Source: Verrucomicrobia subdivision 3 bacterium UBA693
Lineage (GTDB): Bacteria; Verrucomicrobiota; Verrucomicrobiia; Limisphaerales; UBA8199
Reading direction: 5' to 3'
NCBI GenBank assembly: GCA_002298785.1
Contig: DBMR01000035.1
Location: 1 to 21,840, forward strand
DNA: 21,840 nucleotides
The translations under genes and the position numbers were made by a program. Position 1 is the first letter of the stretch; each line of letters begins with the position of its first letter. Below, piece after piece: positions 7,829 through 15,570 of the stretch. The notes under the pieces are model-generated. The model was not told where the DNA came from and ran no database searches. It saw nothing but the letters and a program-made list of their open reading frames with translations.

Positions 7829-8818
7829 TCAAGGGGTGACCCACACTCCGCGGAATTGCCGCTGCGGCACCGGTAAATCTTTGTTGACCTTGCCGTTTAT
7901 CAGCCGGGTTCCATCGTCGCTCAAGAGTTGGAACTCGCGCAGACCTTTATCCGGGTAGAGCACGATCGCCTCCGGGTGCAGGTCGCCGAACTTGAGGCCT
8001 TTGATGTGTTCCGGACGGCTGGCATTGCCGGACCACCAATAGAGCCGGAAATGGCCCTTGCCAGCGTAAGGGCCGCCGATGATCACATATTTGTTGTCGG
8101 TATAAGCCAGGTCGCGGATCCCGAGTCCGTGGAGGTCGAGCAGTTGGGGTTCGCCGAGGCGAGCGGGTTTGCCGTTAATGACCTGGTCCGGGTTGGACAA
8201 CGGGACGATCAAGGCGCGACCTTCCGGAATAGGATTTCGGAAGCCGATCAGCAATTGACCGTCCGGGGTGGCGCACAAGCCTTCGAGGTTTAACGCATTC
8301 GAGCTCTTTGGTGCCTTTTGGGAGGCCTCCGCGAGGTTGAAGCGCTTCAGGTGCGGGTCGTGAACCAGGTCTGAAAGCAAATCCTTGTAGGGCTTGCCGG
8401 CAGGGACGAGTTCGAAAGCATCTCCAACAGATTTGATGTCGGTCGCAAAAAGGCGTTGTCGATTCGGACTGAATTTGCTTTGGACATTGCGTCCGTGAGA
8501 GCTGAGCCAAAAGGCGCGATCGCCGATGCGGGCGGCGGCTTCGATATCTACTTGGCTGCGGCGCGGTTCGACTTCGAGAAAGCTGGCGAAATCAAAGGAC
8601 TTAAGTGGTGGGCCGCCGCGGTCGCGTCGGTAAATCTTGATGCAGGTCTGCTCGTTATCGGCAACGGCGAAGCAATTGGTACCCAGGGGGACCGCACCTG
8701 AAGCGTCGCTCATTTCGGAGAAGAGGAGCGGGTCTGAGATTCCACCGAACAGAGATTGAGGCGGCCAGGGGAGGATGGTCAGTAAGGCAAGAACCAGCGT
8801 GCGCGCGGTCGAATTCAC
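7829..8818 (-). CDS. DUF3616 family protein, probably secreted
   Basis: A 329-residue protein starting at a GTG (8816-8818); no ATG is available upstream of the conserved region. Residues 1-25 form a hydrophobic signal peptide (LVLALLTILPWPP). The body matches DUF3616: SDASGAV (37-43), a DIEAAARIGDRAFWLSSHGR stretch (91-110), PNRQRLFA (118-125), and NLEGLCATPDGQLLIGFRNP further on. The spacing of these motifs suggests a beta-propeller-like fold, but function is unknown. It is the last gene of the long minus-strand run, 16 nt after gatC. The proximity suggests co-transcription, though nothing links it functionally to the LPS or HPr genes. Convergence with the oxidoreductase gene may make it a read-through passenger. 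Confidence 0.82.
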   Translation of the reverse strand: MNSTARTLVLALLTILPWPPQSLFGGISDPLLFSEMSDASGAVPLGTNCFAVADNEQTCIKIYRRDRGGPPLKSFDFASFLEVEPRRSQVDIEAAARIGDRAFWLSSHGRNVQSKFSPNRQRLFATDIKSVGDAFELVPAGKPYKDLLSDLVHDPHLKRFNLAEASQKAPKSSNALNLEGLCATPDGQLLIGFRNPIPEGRALIVPLSNPDQVINGKPARLGEPQLLDLHGLGIRDLAYTDNKYVIIGGPYAGKGHFRLYWWSGNASRPEHIKGLKFGDLHPEAIVLYPDKGLREFQLLSDDGTRLINGKVNKDLPVPQRQFRGVWVTP

Positions 8819-8834
8819 GGCAGCGTTGGGGAGA

Positions 8835-9122
8835 CTACTCCACGACTTTGGGGACCATGAACAGGCCGTTAGCGGATGCGGGTGCGTTGCGCAAAGCCTC
8901 TTCGTTGGAGAGACCCGGGCGGGCTACATCCTCGCGAGTCACATTGATGAGCGGGAACGTATGCGCGGTCGGCTCTACACTGGAAACGTCCACCTGCTTG
9001 AGTTTTTCGATGTAGGCTAAAATATCTTTGAGTTGAGCGCCGAAACGGGTCTCTTCTTCGGGGGTTAACGCCAGTCGGGCCAGGTGCGCAACGTATTTGA
9101 CGTCAATATGTTCAACGGCCAT
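8835..9122 (-). CDS. gatC: Asp-tRNA(Asn)/Glu-tRNA(Gln) amidotransferase subunit C
   Basis: A 95-residue protein with the GatC pattern: the N-terminal VAHLARLALTPEEETRFGAQL helix, then ILAYIEKLKQVDVSSVEPTAHTFPL, then REDVARPGLSNEEALRNAP and a final GLFMVPKVVE. GatC clamps GatA to GatB in the complex that converts mischarged Glu-tRNA(Gln) or Asp-tRNA(Asn) into the amide form in the cytoplasm. Length is normal. GatA and GatB are not in this window, so the subunit genes are at least partly separated. It lies 15 nt after the HPr gene and 16 nt before the DUF3616 gene, inside a run that begins with LPS genes. Confidence 0.93.
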   Translation of the reverse strand: MAVEHIDVKYVAHLARLALTPEEETRFGAQLKDILAYIEKLKQVDVSSVEPTAHTFPLINVTREDVARPGLSNEEALRNAPASANGLFMVPKVVE

Positions 9123-9137
9123 GGCGGTGGGGTTGGG

Positions 9138-9437
9138 CTATTCCTCGTCAAACTTGCGTTTGATTAGGGTTTCGATTTCCGAGAGGGCCTGGGGAGCATC
9201 CTGACCGTCGGCATGGACGGTTAGTTTGCTGCCTGGACCCGCGGCCAGCATCATCAAACCCATGATACTCTTGCCGTTCACGCGTTCCCCGTCTTTTTCT
9301 ACGAAGATGTCGCACCGGAAGCGGTTGGCGGTTTTGACGAAAAGCGCTGCCGGCCGGGCGTGGATGCCCAGCTTGTTGGAGACCAGGAAGTCTCTGGTGA
9401 GGGCCGAACCGCCCTCAGGTGCTTTTTTCGCGCTCAT
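9138..9437 (-). CDS. ptsH: HPr phosphocarrier protein
   Basis: A 99-residue HPr with about eleven extra N-terminal residues compared with the usual 85-90. Both phosphorylation sites are present at the canonical 31-residue spacing: the catalytic histidine in GIHARPAA (His26) and the regulatory serine in NGKSIMGLMML (Ser57). Presence of both suggests it can accept phosphate from an EI and be serine-phosphorylated by HprK, whose gene is immediately upstream. No EI or EII gene lies nearby, so a regulatory rather than sugar-transport role is likely, as in other Gram-negatives with an incomplete PTS. An AAGG sequence 3 nt before the ATG could serve as ribosome binding site. The gap from hprK is 47 nt, the longest within this run. 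Confidence 0.95.
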   Translation of the reverse strand: MSAKKAPEGGSALTRDFLVSNKLGIHARPAALFVKTANRFRCDIFVEKDGERVNGKSIMGLMMLAAGPGSKLTVHADGQDAPQALSEIETLIKRKFDEE

Positions 9438-9484
9438 TACCTTGCGTAGTAATAACCGATGCGATCACCATTCGCCACTGATAT

Positions 9485-10429
9485 TTATAGCTGGGGCGAA
9501 CCCATTTTCGCGATCAACCGGTCATTAAGTTCCTTGGCCGGGTTATAGCCGGTTGCTTTGAGCTTGGCCTGGAAGGCGGCCACTTCGATCAAGCGAGCCA
9601 GGTCCCGGCCGGGTCGGACGGGGATGGTGATGTGCGGAATATCGATGCCCAGAATCTTCACAAATTCCTGTTCCATGCCCAGACGATCCACGTCCTGCAC
9701 CTCGTTCCAGGACTTTAAGGTGACGATGAGGTCCACCCGCTTTTCGTGTCGAATGCATTTCACGCCGAACATCGCGGCGACGTTGATAATGCCGATGCCG
9801 CGCACCTCCATGTGGTCGCGGGTAACTTCGGCGCTCGTGCCGACGACTTCCCGCCCGTCCACCAGGGTGACTTTGGTGATGTCATCGGCCACCAGGCTGT
9901 AGCCGCGCTCGATCAGGGCGAGCACGCTCTCGCTTTTGCCGATACCGCTTTCGCCACGGATGATCACACCCATGCCGAGGACGTCGACCATGCTGCCCAT
10001 CTCGGTGCCGCGGGGGGCGAACATCATTTCCAGGGCCAGGGTGGCGAGGTTGATGAATTTCATCGTCACTAAGGGGCAGCGGAAGATGGGAACCCGGGCC
10101 TGCTCGGCGGCTTTAAGAAAGAGCTTTTCGGGTTGCAGCCCGCGCGAAAAGACCACGCACGGCAAGCGGTAGGAAAAGAAGGTTTCGTAACGTTTGAGTC
10201 GGTCCGCTTCGGGGAGGGATTTTAGGAAATAGGCCTCGGCGTTACCGATCACCTGGAGGCGTTTGTAGGCAAAATAGCGCGTAAAACCCGATAGTACGAG
10301 GCCGGGGCGATTAACGGTGGGTTCTTTGATGGCGCGTTTAAGGCCGCTGGCCCCGGCAACCAGGTGCAGTTCGAGGCCGCTGGCGTGGGCTGTATAGAAT
10401 CGCTCGACGGTTACCGCGGTGCTTTGCAT
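9485..10429 (-). CDS. hprK: HPr kinase/phosphorylase
   Basis: A full-length 314-residue HprK with an N-terminal regulatory domain (about 1-130) and a C-terminal P-loop domain. Seen in the latter are Walker A GESGIGKS (159-166), the catalytic aspartate pair in VADD (180-183), the family signature EVRGIGIINV (208-217), and IPVRPGRDLARLIEVAA near the end. In Bacillus and Lactobacillus HprK the segment before the P-loop reads TSMHGVLVDI, and its His is listed as an active-site residue. Here the aligned segment reads TEMGSMVDV, placing Met144 at the histidine position. The enzyme phosphorylates a serine of HPr with ATP (or pyrophosphate) and reverses this by phosphorolysis. It precedes ptsH directly and follows lptB by 19 nt. 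Whether both activities survive the substitution is unknown. Confidence 0.95.
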   Translation of the reverse strand: MQSTAVTVERFYTAHASGLELHLVAGASGLKRAIKEPTVNRPGLVLSGFTRYFAYKRLQVIGNAEAYFLKSLPEADRLKRYETFFSYRLPCVVFSRGLQPEKLFLKAAEQARVPIFRCPLVTMKFINLATLALEMMFAPRGTEMGSMVDVLGMGVIIRGESGIGKSESVLALIERGYSLVADDITKVTLVDGREVVGTSAEVTRDHMEVRGIGIINVAAMFGVKCIRHEKRVDLIVTLKSWNEVQDVDRLGMEQEFVKILGIDIPHITIPVRPGRDLARLIEVAAFQAKLKATGYNPAKELNDRLIAKMGSPQL

Positions 10430-10448
10430 AACATTCTTTCGTCAGGGG

Positions 10449-11243
10449 TTAGAGGTTGAATTCCGGGCCGAGATAAATTTCGCGGGCTTTGGGATCGTTC
10501 ACCAACTGCTCGCCGGCGCCGGCGTAGACGACTTCGCCGCGATGGATCAGGTAAGCGCGATCCACCAACTTGAGGGTCTCGCGCACGTTATGGTCGGTGA
10601 TGAGGATGCCGAGGCCGCGTTCCTTCAGACGGCGCACGATCTTCTGCACCTCATAGACCGCGATTGGGTCGATGCCGCTGAACGGTTCGTCCAGGAGGAG
10701 CAGCTTGGGGCTGGTCACCAGGGCTCGAGTGATTTCCAGCCGACGCTTTTCGCCGCCGCTCAGAGTGTAGGCTTTGCTTTTGGCGAGGCGGGCCATATCC
10801 AATTCATCGAGGAGATACTTGAGGCGGACCTTGCGTTCCGCGCGGCTCATCCGGCAGGTTTCCAGGATGGCCATGAGGTTCTGTTCGACGGTCAGTTTGC
10901 GAAAGACGGACGGTTCCTGGGTGAGGTAACCGATGCCCAGGCGAGCGCGTTGGTGCATGGGTTTGTTCGTGATCCGTTTGCCCTCGAACAGGACCTGTCC
11001 GGAATCGGGCTTCACGACCCCAACGACCATGTTAAAGGTCGTGGTCTTGCCGGCGCCGTTAGGGCCGAGCAAGCCGACGATTTCGCCCGCGTCGACCTCG
11101 ATGGAGACTCCATTGACTACGCGGCGGCTGCGGTATTCCTTGACCAGTTTGTCGGTGTGAAGGAGTACCCCGGCCTGCCCACCGGCGACGTCCGGTGGGG
11201 TGTCGTTCTGCGCCAGGACCGGTTTCGATTCGGTGTCAGCCAT
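10449..11243 (-). CDS. lptB: LPS export ABC transporter ATP-binding protein
   Basis: A 264-residue ABC ATPase with the LptB signature rather than a generic one. It has Walker A GPNGAGKTT (60-68), GYLTQEPSVFRKLTVEQN (105-122, Q-loop region), signature LSGGEKRR (161-168), Walker B LLLLDEPFSGIDP (181-193) and the switch histidine in TDHNVRETL (His218). It has about 25 more N-terminal residues than E. coli LptB. Two LptB subunits power LptF/LptG to pull LPS from the inner membrane into the Lpt bridge; lptF and lptG are not in the window. It lies 10 nt downstream of the LptC/A-like gene with an AAGG sequence ahead of the ATG, and it is followed by hprK. Confidence 0.95.
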   Translation of the reverse strand: MADTESKPVLAQNDTPPDVAGGQAGVLLHTDKLVKEYRSRRVVNGVSIEVDAGEIVGLLGPNGAGKTTTFNMVVGVVKPDSGQVLFEGKRITNKPMHQRARLGIGYLTQEPSVFRKLTVEQNLMAILETCRMSRAERKVRLKYLLDELDMARLAKSKAYTLSGGEKRRLEITRALVTSPKLLLLDEPFSGIDPIAVYEVQKIVRRLKERGLGILITDHNVRETLKLVDRAYLIHRGEVVYAGAGEQLVNDPKAREIYLGPEFNL

Positions 11244-11253
11244 GCGGTGCCTT

Positions 11254-13086
11254 TTACTTCAGTTGCGGGAAATGGAACCAGTTAGTATCCGCCCCGGGCA
11301 TTTCCCCGCGCAATTTGAAAGTGCCGGGGGCCACGAGTTTGCCAGTGCCGAGGTTCAACAAAAAGATCGGATTTTGGAAGGTGCCGTTGGTGGTTTGGAG
11401 CACGGGGTTTCCGGTCAATTCCAGCAGATCATTCGTGGCGGACGGGGTGACGGTGTAATTATAGACCGCCTTTTCCCCTCGACCGCTAAGTTTTTGACCG
11501 TGGCCATCGACCAGGTCGAAGGTCACTCCATCCTCGGCCACCAATTTGTCCATGCGTCCGCCGGAGGGCGGGATTTGGACCAGCAACCGCTGGCAGGCCC
11601 AGTTCATCTGGGGATGGTCCAGGCGGACGTGGTCGCGGAAAAAGGCGCTTTCCGGACTCAACCGGTATTCAGCACAAGTGATTTGGGCAGACTGCCCGGT
11701 AAGGGTGGGCAAGGTATTGGTTCGTCCGACGCCACTGGCGAGACTGGCCTGGGCGAGTTCGGAAGCGGGCAAGGACATGGCCGCGTGACCGCGAGCGATC
11801 ATGGCACGGTCGATTCCATCGAGCAACAGCAGATCCGCGCTGCCGCTGCGCGGGCCCGACTCCCAGCGGGGTTGATTTGTGAGCCAAAGCATCCGGTTGG
11901 TGGCGGTGAAGAGGGCGGTGCCGGCCAGGAAGCGATTGTTCGCCTGTTCGAGACGTGCCTGCCGCTCAGCCAGGATGGTCTGCAATTGGTTAGTGCCCGA
12001 GAAGCGCGCGGTCAGTTGCTCGCAGGTCAGGACCGATTGGGCGTGTCCGTCCTGGAATTGTTCCACGCGCACGGGTTCGCCAAAAACGGCGAAATTGGTG
12101 TGGAACGTGTAAACCGGCGCCCGAATTTCAATAAATTGGTTGGTGCTGTTATGTGAAGCCAGTTTGTGCGTAGAATTGCGATCAAGATTGAAGTCGCCCA
12201 AAGCCTGGCCGGGAAGTTTGATCCACGAATTTCCTTTGCCCTGGAAGGTGCGGTTGGTGCGGTCAATCACCAATTCGTCGGCGCGCCCCTGGCGACCCTG
12301 CGCCTCCCAGGCGGGGTTGCCGAGGACGCGGACCAAGCCGGTGCCGGTATCGTAATCCGCGGTGTCGCCCGTGGCGCTCACGCCCGCATATTGGATCCGC
12401 ACCCCTTTCTCGGCGGTTACCATCTGGAACTTTCGCTCTTGCATGGGCACCTTAATCTTCAGGGAGTCGGCGCTGAGGGACAGGTTGGTTCCGGAGACGC
12501 GCACATTGCCGGAGTAGGTGCCGAAGCCCGTTTCACTGGAATAGTCGAACCGATCCGACTTGATGGCGAGGAAGTTCTTGTTGGTTTTGTTGGAGCCGGC
12601 TTCGGGGATGAGTGTGCCGGCCTCGACGGCGGCGACCTGGAGGAGAGTTTGCACCGAGTTGGAGATGAACAAGCGCGGAGGGTTTTGTTCGTAGGCAAAG
12701 CCGGTACCGGACATGGCGAAACGGTCGTCGGCGCTGGACGCTTGCACGGGGCCGGACGAGCTGGCGACCCGGGTGGTGGAGTCGTAGAGGCAATCGGCCG
12801 CCAGGACCAGGAGCTCTTTCATGCCGTCGGCGCGAAACGTCTGAAGCCGCGCGTTAGTCAGTTTCATCTTATTGCCCGGCAACGGCTCGGCTTCCGCCCC
12901 TTTGAGCAGGGCTTTCATCTGGCTGGTGTTGGTGTAGAACTCGGGCAGCACGGTGAAACCCTTGAGTTTCCCGGTAAGCTGAGGTTGAGCCTGGGCGTGC
13001 CAGAGGACGCTACAGAGCAACAGGGCGCCGATGGCCATCACGAGCGCCAGGGCGAAGGAGTGACGATTATGGACCTTACGCGTCAT
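11254..13086 (-). CDS. Long LptC/LptA-like (OstA family) LPS-transport protein
   Basis: A 610-residue protein with an N-terminal hydrophobic segment (about 8-34, ALALVMAIGALLLCSVLWHA), which is either a signal peptide or an LptC-like anchor. The following part (LKGFTVLPEFYTNT through KMKLTNARLQTF) resembles the LptC/OstA jelly-roll. Further OstA-like stretches recur at DRFDYSSETGFGTYSGNVRV, GVSATGDTADYDTGTGLVRV and, near the end, EDGVTFDLVDGHGQKLSGRG followed by KAVYNYTVT. E. coli LptC and LptA are each about 190 residues, so this one chain could supply both, plus additional repeats, as a longer periplasmic slide for LPS. Its ATG overlaps the kdsC stop by 11 nt, and lptB follows 10 nt later, so context strongly supports LPS export. 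The exact domain division needs a profile comparison. Confidence 0.8.
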   Translation of the reverse strand: MTRKVHNRHSFALALVMAIGALLLCSVLWHAQAQPQLTGKLKGFTVLPEFYTNTSQMKALLKGAEAEPLPGNKMKLTNARLQTFRADGMKELLVLAADCLYDSTTRVASSSGPVQASSADDRFAMSGTGFAYEQNPPRLFISNSVQTLLQVAAVEAGTLIPEAGSNKTNKNFLAIKSDRFDYSSETGFGTYSGNVRVSGTNLSLSADSLKIKVPMQERKFQMVTAEKGVRIQYAGVSATGDTADYDTGTGLVRVLGNPAWEAQGRQGRADELVIDRTNRTFQGKGNSWIKLPGQALGDFNLDRNSTHKLASHNSTNQFIEIRAPVYTFHTNFAVFGEPVRVEQFQDGHAQSVLTCEQLTARFSGTNQLQTILAERQARLEQANNRFLAGTALFTATNRMLWLTNQPRWESGPRSGSADLLLLDGIDRAMIARGHAAMSLPASELAQASLASGVGRTNTLPTLTGQSAQITCAEYRLSPESAFFRDHVRLDHPQMNWACQRLLVQIPPSGGRMDKLVAEDGVTFDLVDGHGQKLSGRGEKAVYNYTVTPSATNDLLELTGNPVLQTTNGTFQNPIFLLNLGTGKLVAPGTFKLRGEMPGADTNWFHFPQLK

Positions 13087-13609
13087 AATGTTGCACCACC
13101 TTTTGCCACAGGCCCCGGGACTTCAACAAGAGTTCCGCAATCTCCCGCACGGCACCATCGCCGCCTCGGGCGCGGGTCACGTAGTGTGCGCGGGCTTTCA
13201 CTTCAGCGACCGCATTGGTCACCGCCACGCTGACGCCGGCGCGGCGCATGGGACCGAGGTCCACGAGGTCATCACCGGCGTAGCACACCTGCTCCCAGAT
13301 AGCTTTCTGCCGCTGCAGGAACGCTTCGATGACCGCGACTTTCGGTTCGGGCTTTTGGGAGAGGAAGTCGATTTTTAATTCGCGCGCGCGACGGGCAGTG
13401 ACGATGGAAGGCCGGCTGGAGAACCAACCGAGTTTGAATCCGTGCTTGCGCAGGAGCACCAGGCCCAATCCATCCTGAATATTGAAGCGTTTGGATTCCG
13501 AGTCCGGTCCGCTCAGAATGGTGGCATCGGTCAACACCCCGTCCACATCGCAAAGGAAATACGATATTTTCGCCAGACGCGTGCGCAGGGTTGGGGAGAG
13601 GCGGCGCAT
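13076..13609 (-). CDS. kdsC: 3-deoxy-D-manno-octulosonate 8-phosphate phosphatase
   Basis: A 177-residue HAD-superfamily phosphatase of the small, capless KdsC type. Motif I is DVDGVLTDA with Asp21 (nucleophile) and Asp23. Motif II lies in GWFSSRPS (61-68). The lysine region is SQKPEPK (84-90), and motif IV is GDDLVDLGPMRRAG with Asp113/Asp114. It removes the phosphate from KDO-8-phosphate, giving free KDO for the LPS inner core, and probably works as a tetramer in the cytoplasm. It starts 4 nt after the kdsA stop and its own stop overlaps the LptC/A-like start, so these three genes are tightly coupled. The family also includes sugar-nucleotide-linked relatives, but kdsA next door decides the assignment. 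Confidence 0.93.
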   Translation of the reverse strand: MRRLSPTLRTRLAKISYFLCDVDGVLTDATILSGPDSESKRFNIQDGLGLVLLRKHGFKLGWFSSRPSIVTARRARELKIDFLSQKPEPKVAVIEAFLQRQKAIWEQVCYAGDDLVDLGPMRRAGVSVAVTNAVAEVKARAHYVTRARGGDGAVREIAELLLKSRGLWQKVVQHYDA

Positions 13610-13613
13610 GCGG

Positions 13614-14429
<816 letters not shown>

Positions 14430-14435
14430 GCTGCT

Positions 14436-14464
14436 GTTTTAGCAATCGAAGCGGTAAAAGTAAA
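14436..14464 (-). promoter_or_regulatory. Candidate sigma-70-like promoter of the kdsA-led operon
   Basis: On the minus strand TTTACT (14459-14464) and TAAAAC (14436-14441) are separated by exactly 17 nt. Each matches four of six positions of the -35 (TTGACA) and -10 (TATAAT) consensus. This is the only reasonable pair I find between the methyltransferase gene and kdsA. Transcription would start about 6-7 nt after the -10, that is at or next to the kdsA GTG, giving a leaderless or nearly leaderless mRNA. That agrees with the lack of a Shine-Dalgarno sequence there, but the match is modest and the phylum's promoter consensus may differ. Confidence 0.35.
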
Positions 14465-14548
14465 TCTCAAGTCCTGGGAGCGGCGGGGGCTAGTCGCCCG
14501 AAGGTGGCGGTATTTGGGTCGGTAAAGATGGGCTGGAGGGGCGGCGGT

Positions 14549-15379
14549 TCATCGGGTCAGCGCGAGGCCTTCTTCCCAGGCTAGGATGGCTTGCTTGCGG
14601 GTGAGTCCCCAGCGGTAGCCGCCCAACACGCCGGTTTCGCGGATGACACGGTGACACGGGATTAGGTAGGCCAGCAGGTTTGCGCCGACGGCTGAACCCA
14701 CGGCCCGGGCGGCCGCAGGCTGGCCAATGCCGGCCGCGAGTTGCTTGTAGGTGGTCAAGGAACCCGCCGGAACCCGCAAGAGTGCCGTCCAAACGCGAAC
14801 CTGAAACTTGGAGCCACGAACGACTCCGCGTAGCCGGTTCCAGCCTGGTTTGCGCCGAAAAATTGTGGCCAGGGTTTCGGTGGCCCAAGCGGTTTCCACC
14901 TGCAATGAGGCGCCGGGCCAGGCGGTTCGCAGTCCGGCCTCAGCCGTGCCCGGTGTTTCCTCACCCAGGAAGGCCAAATAGCAAATGCCCCGAGGCCCCT
15001 CGGCGATGATCGCCTCGCCGAACGGGGTCGAGCCAAAGCCGAACCGCACGCGCCAGCCAGTCCCGCCGGATTTGATTTCGCCCGGGGAGGCCGCCTCGAG
15101 GCTGAGGCACAAGTCATGCAATCGGCTGGGACCGGAGAGGCCGCCTTCCAGGGCGGTTTCCAACACGCTGGCGCCCTCGCGCAGCCGGCGCCGGGCGTGT
15201 TCGAGCGTGAGACTTTGGACGAAATCTTTTGGAGTCACTCCGGCCCAGTCGGTGAAAAGCCGGTGGAAATGGAAGGGGCTGAGTCCGGTGCGCGCCGCCA
15301 AGGTCTCCAGGCTCGGTTGTTCAGCGTGGTGCTGATCCAGGTACCGGATGACGGCGGCAATGCGTTCGTAATCGCTCAT
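14549..15379 (-). CDS. AraC-type HTH / O6-alkylguanine-DNA alkyltransferase fusion (Ada-like)
   Basis: A 276-residue protein. Residues about 5-105 are an AraC-family double helix-turn-helix (LETLAARTGLSPFHFHRLF, then PKDFVQSLTLEHARRRL). Residues about 110-272 are a methylated-DNA-protein-cysteine methyltransferase with the active-site motif IPCHRVI (acceptor Cys242), preceded by the DNA-binding Y-x-x-LA and RAVGSAVGANLLA segments. It repairs O6-methylguanine by moving the alkyl group irreversibly to Cys242. Unlike E. coli Ada it lacks the N-terminal four-cysteine zinc domain that repairs methylphosphotriesters and activates the regulator. How the AraC part senses damage is therefore unclear. 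A TAAGG sequence 7 nt before the ATG is a fair ribosome binding site. It is separated by about 120 nt from kdsA and is probably transcribed on its own. Confidence 0.93.
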   Translation of the reverse strand: MSDYERIAAVIRYLDQHHAEQPSLETLAARTGLSPFHFHRLFTDWAGVTPKDFVQSLTLEHARRRLREGASVLETALEGGLSGPSRLHDLCLSLEAASPGEIKSGGTGWRVRFGFGSTPFGEAIIAEGPRGICYLAFLGEETPGTAEAGLRTAWPGASLQVETAWATETLATIFRRKPGWNRLRGVVRGSKFQVRVWTALLRVPAGSLTTYKQLAAGIGQPAAARAVGSAVGANLLAYLIPCHRVIRETGVLGGYRWGLTRKQAILAWEEGLALTR

Positions 15380-15515
15380 GATCGAACCTTAACTCCTGCC
15401 CAGGGCGGCGCCCACCCGATTCTTGCGGCCAAATCGCTACGGTTAACCCTGGCTGAAGCGGGGACAGCCATGCACCAGGGGGCAGAGGAGGGAGTTGGCC
15501 TGGCATTAATGATTC

Positions 15516-15541
15516 TTGACAAATCGGAGAGATGGTATCAA
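15516..15541 (+). promoter_or_regulatory. Weak candidate promoter upstream of the SUMF1-family gene
   Basis: A perfect TTGACA (15516-15521) lies about 50 nt before the ATG at 15571. A TATCAA (15536-15541) follows after only 14 nt, which is short for sigma-70. The rest of the 191-nt gap between the methyltransferase and this gene shows no hairpin or repeat that I can support. Treat the -35 as plausible and the -10 as unproven. Confidence 0.25.
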
Positions 15542-15570
15542 TCCTGTTTCTCAGTAGAGTTTGCGTGAAT

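Noticed and set aside
12166..13233. A 355-codon open frame on the plus strand opposite the LptC/A-like and kdsC genes
   Set aside because: Its translation is low-complexity in character (rich in Gly, Ala, Val, Arg), matches no family, and mirrors a well-supported gene on the other strand. Long antisense frames are expected in GC-rich coding DNA.
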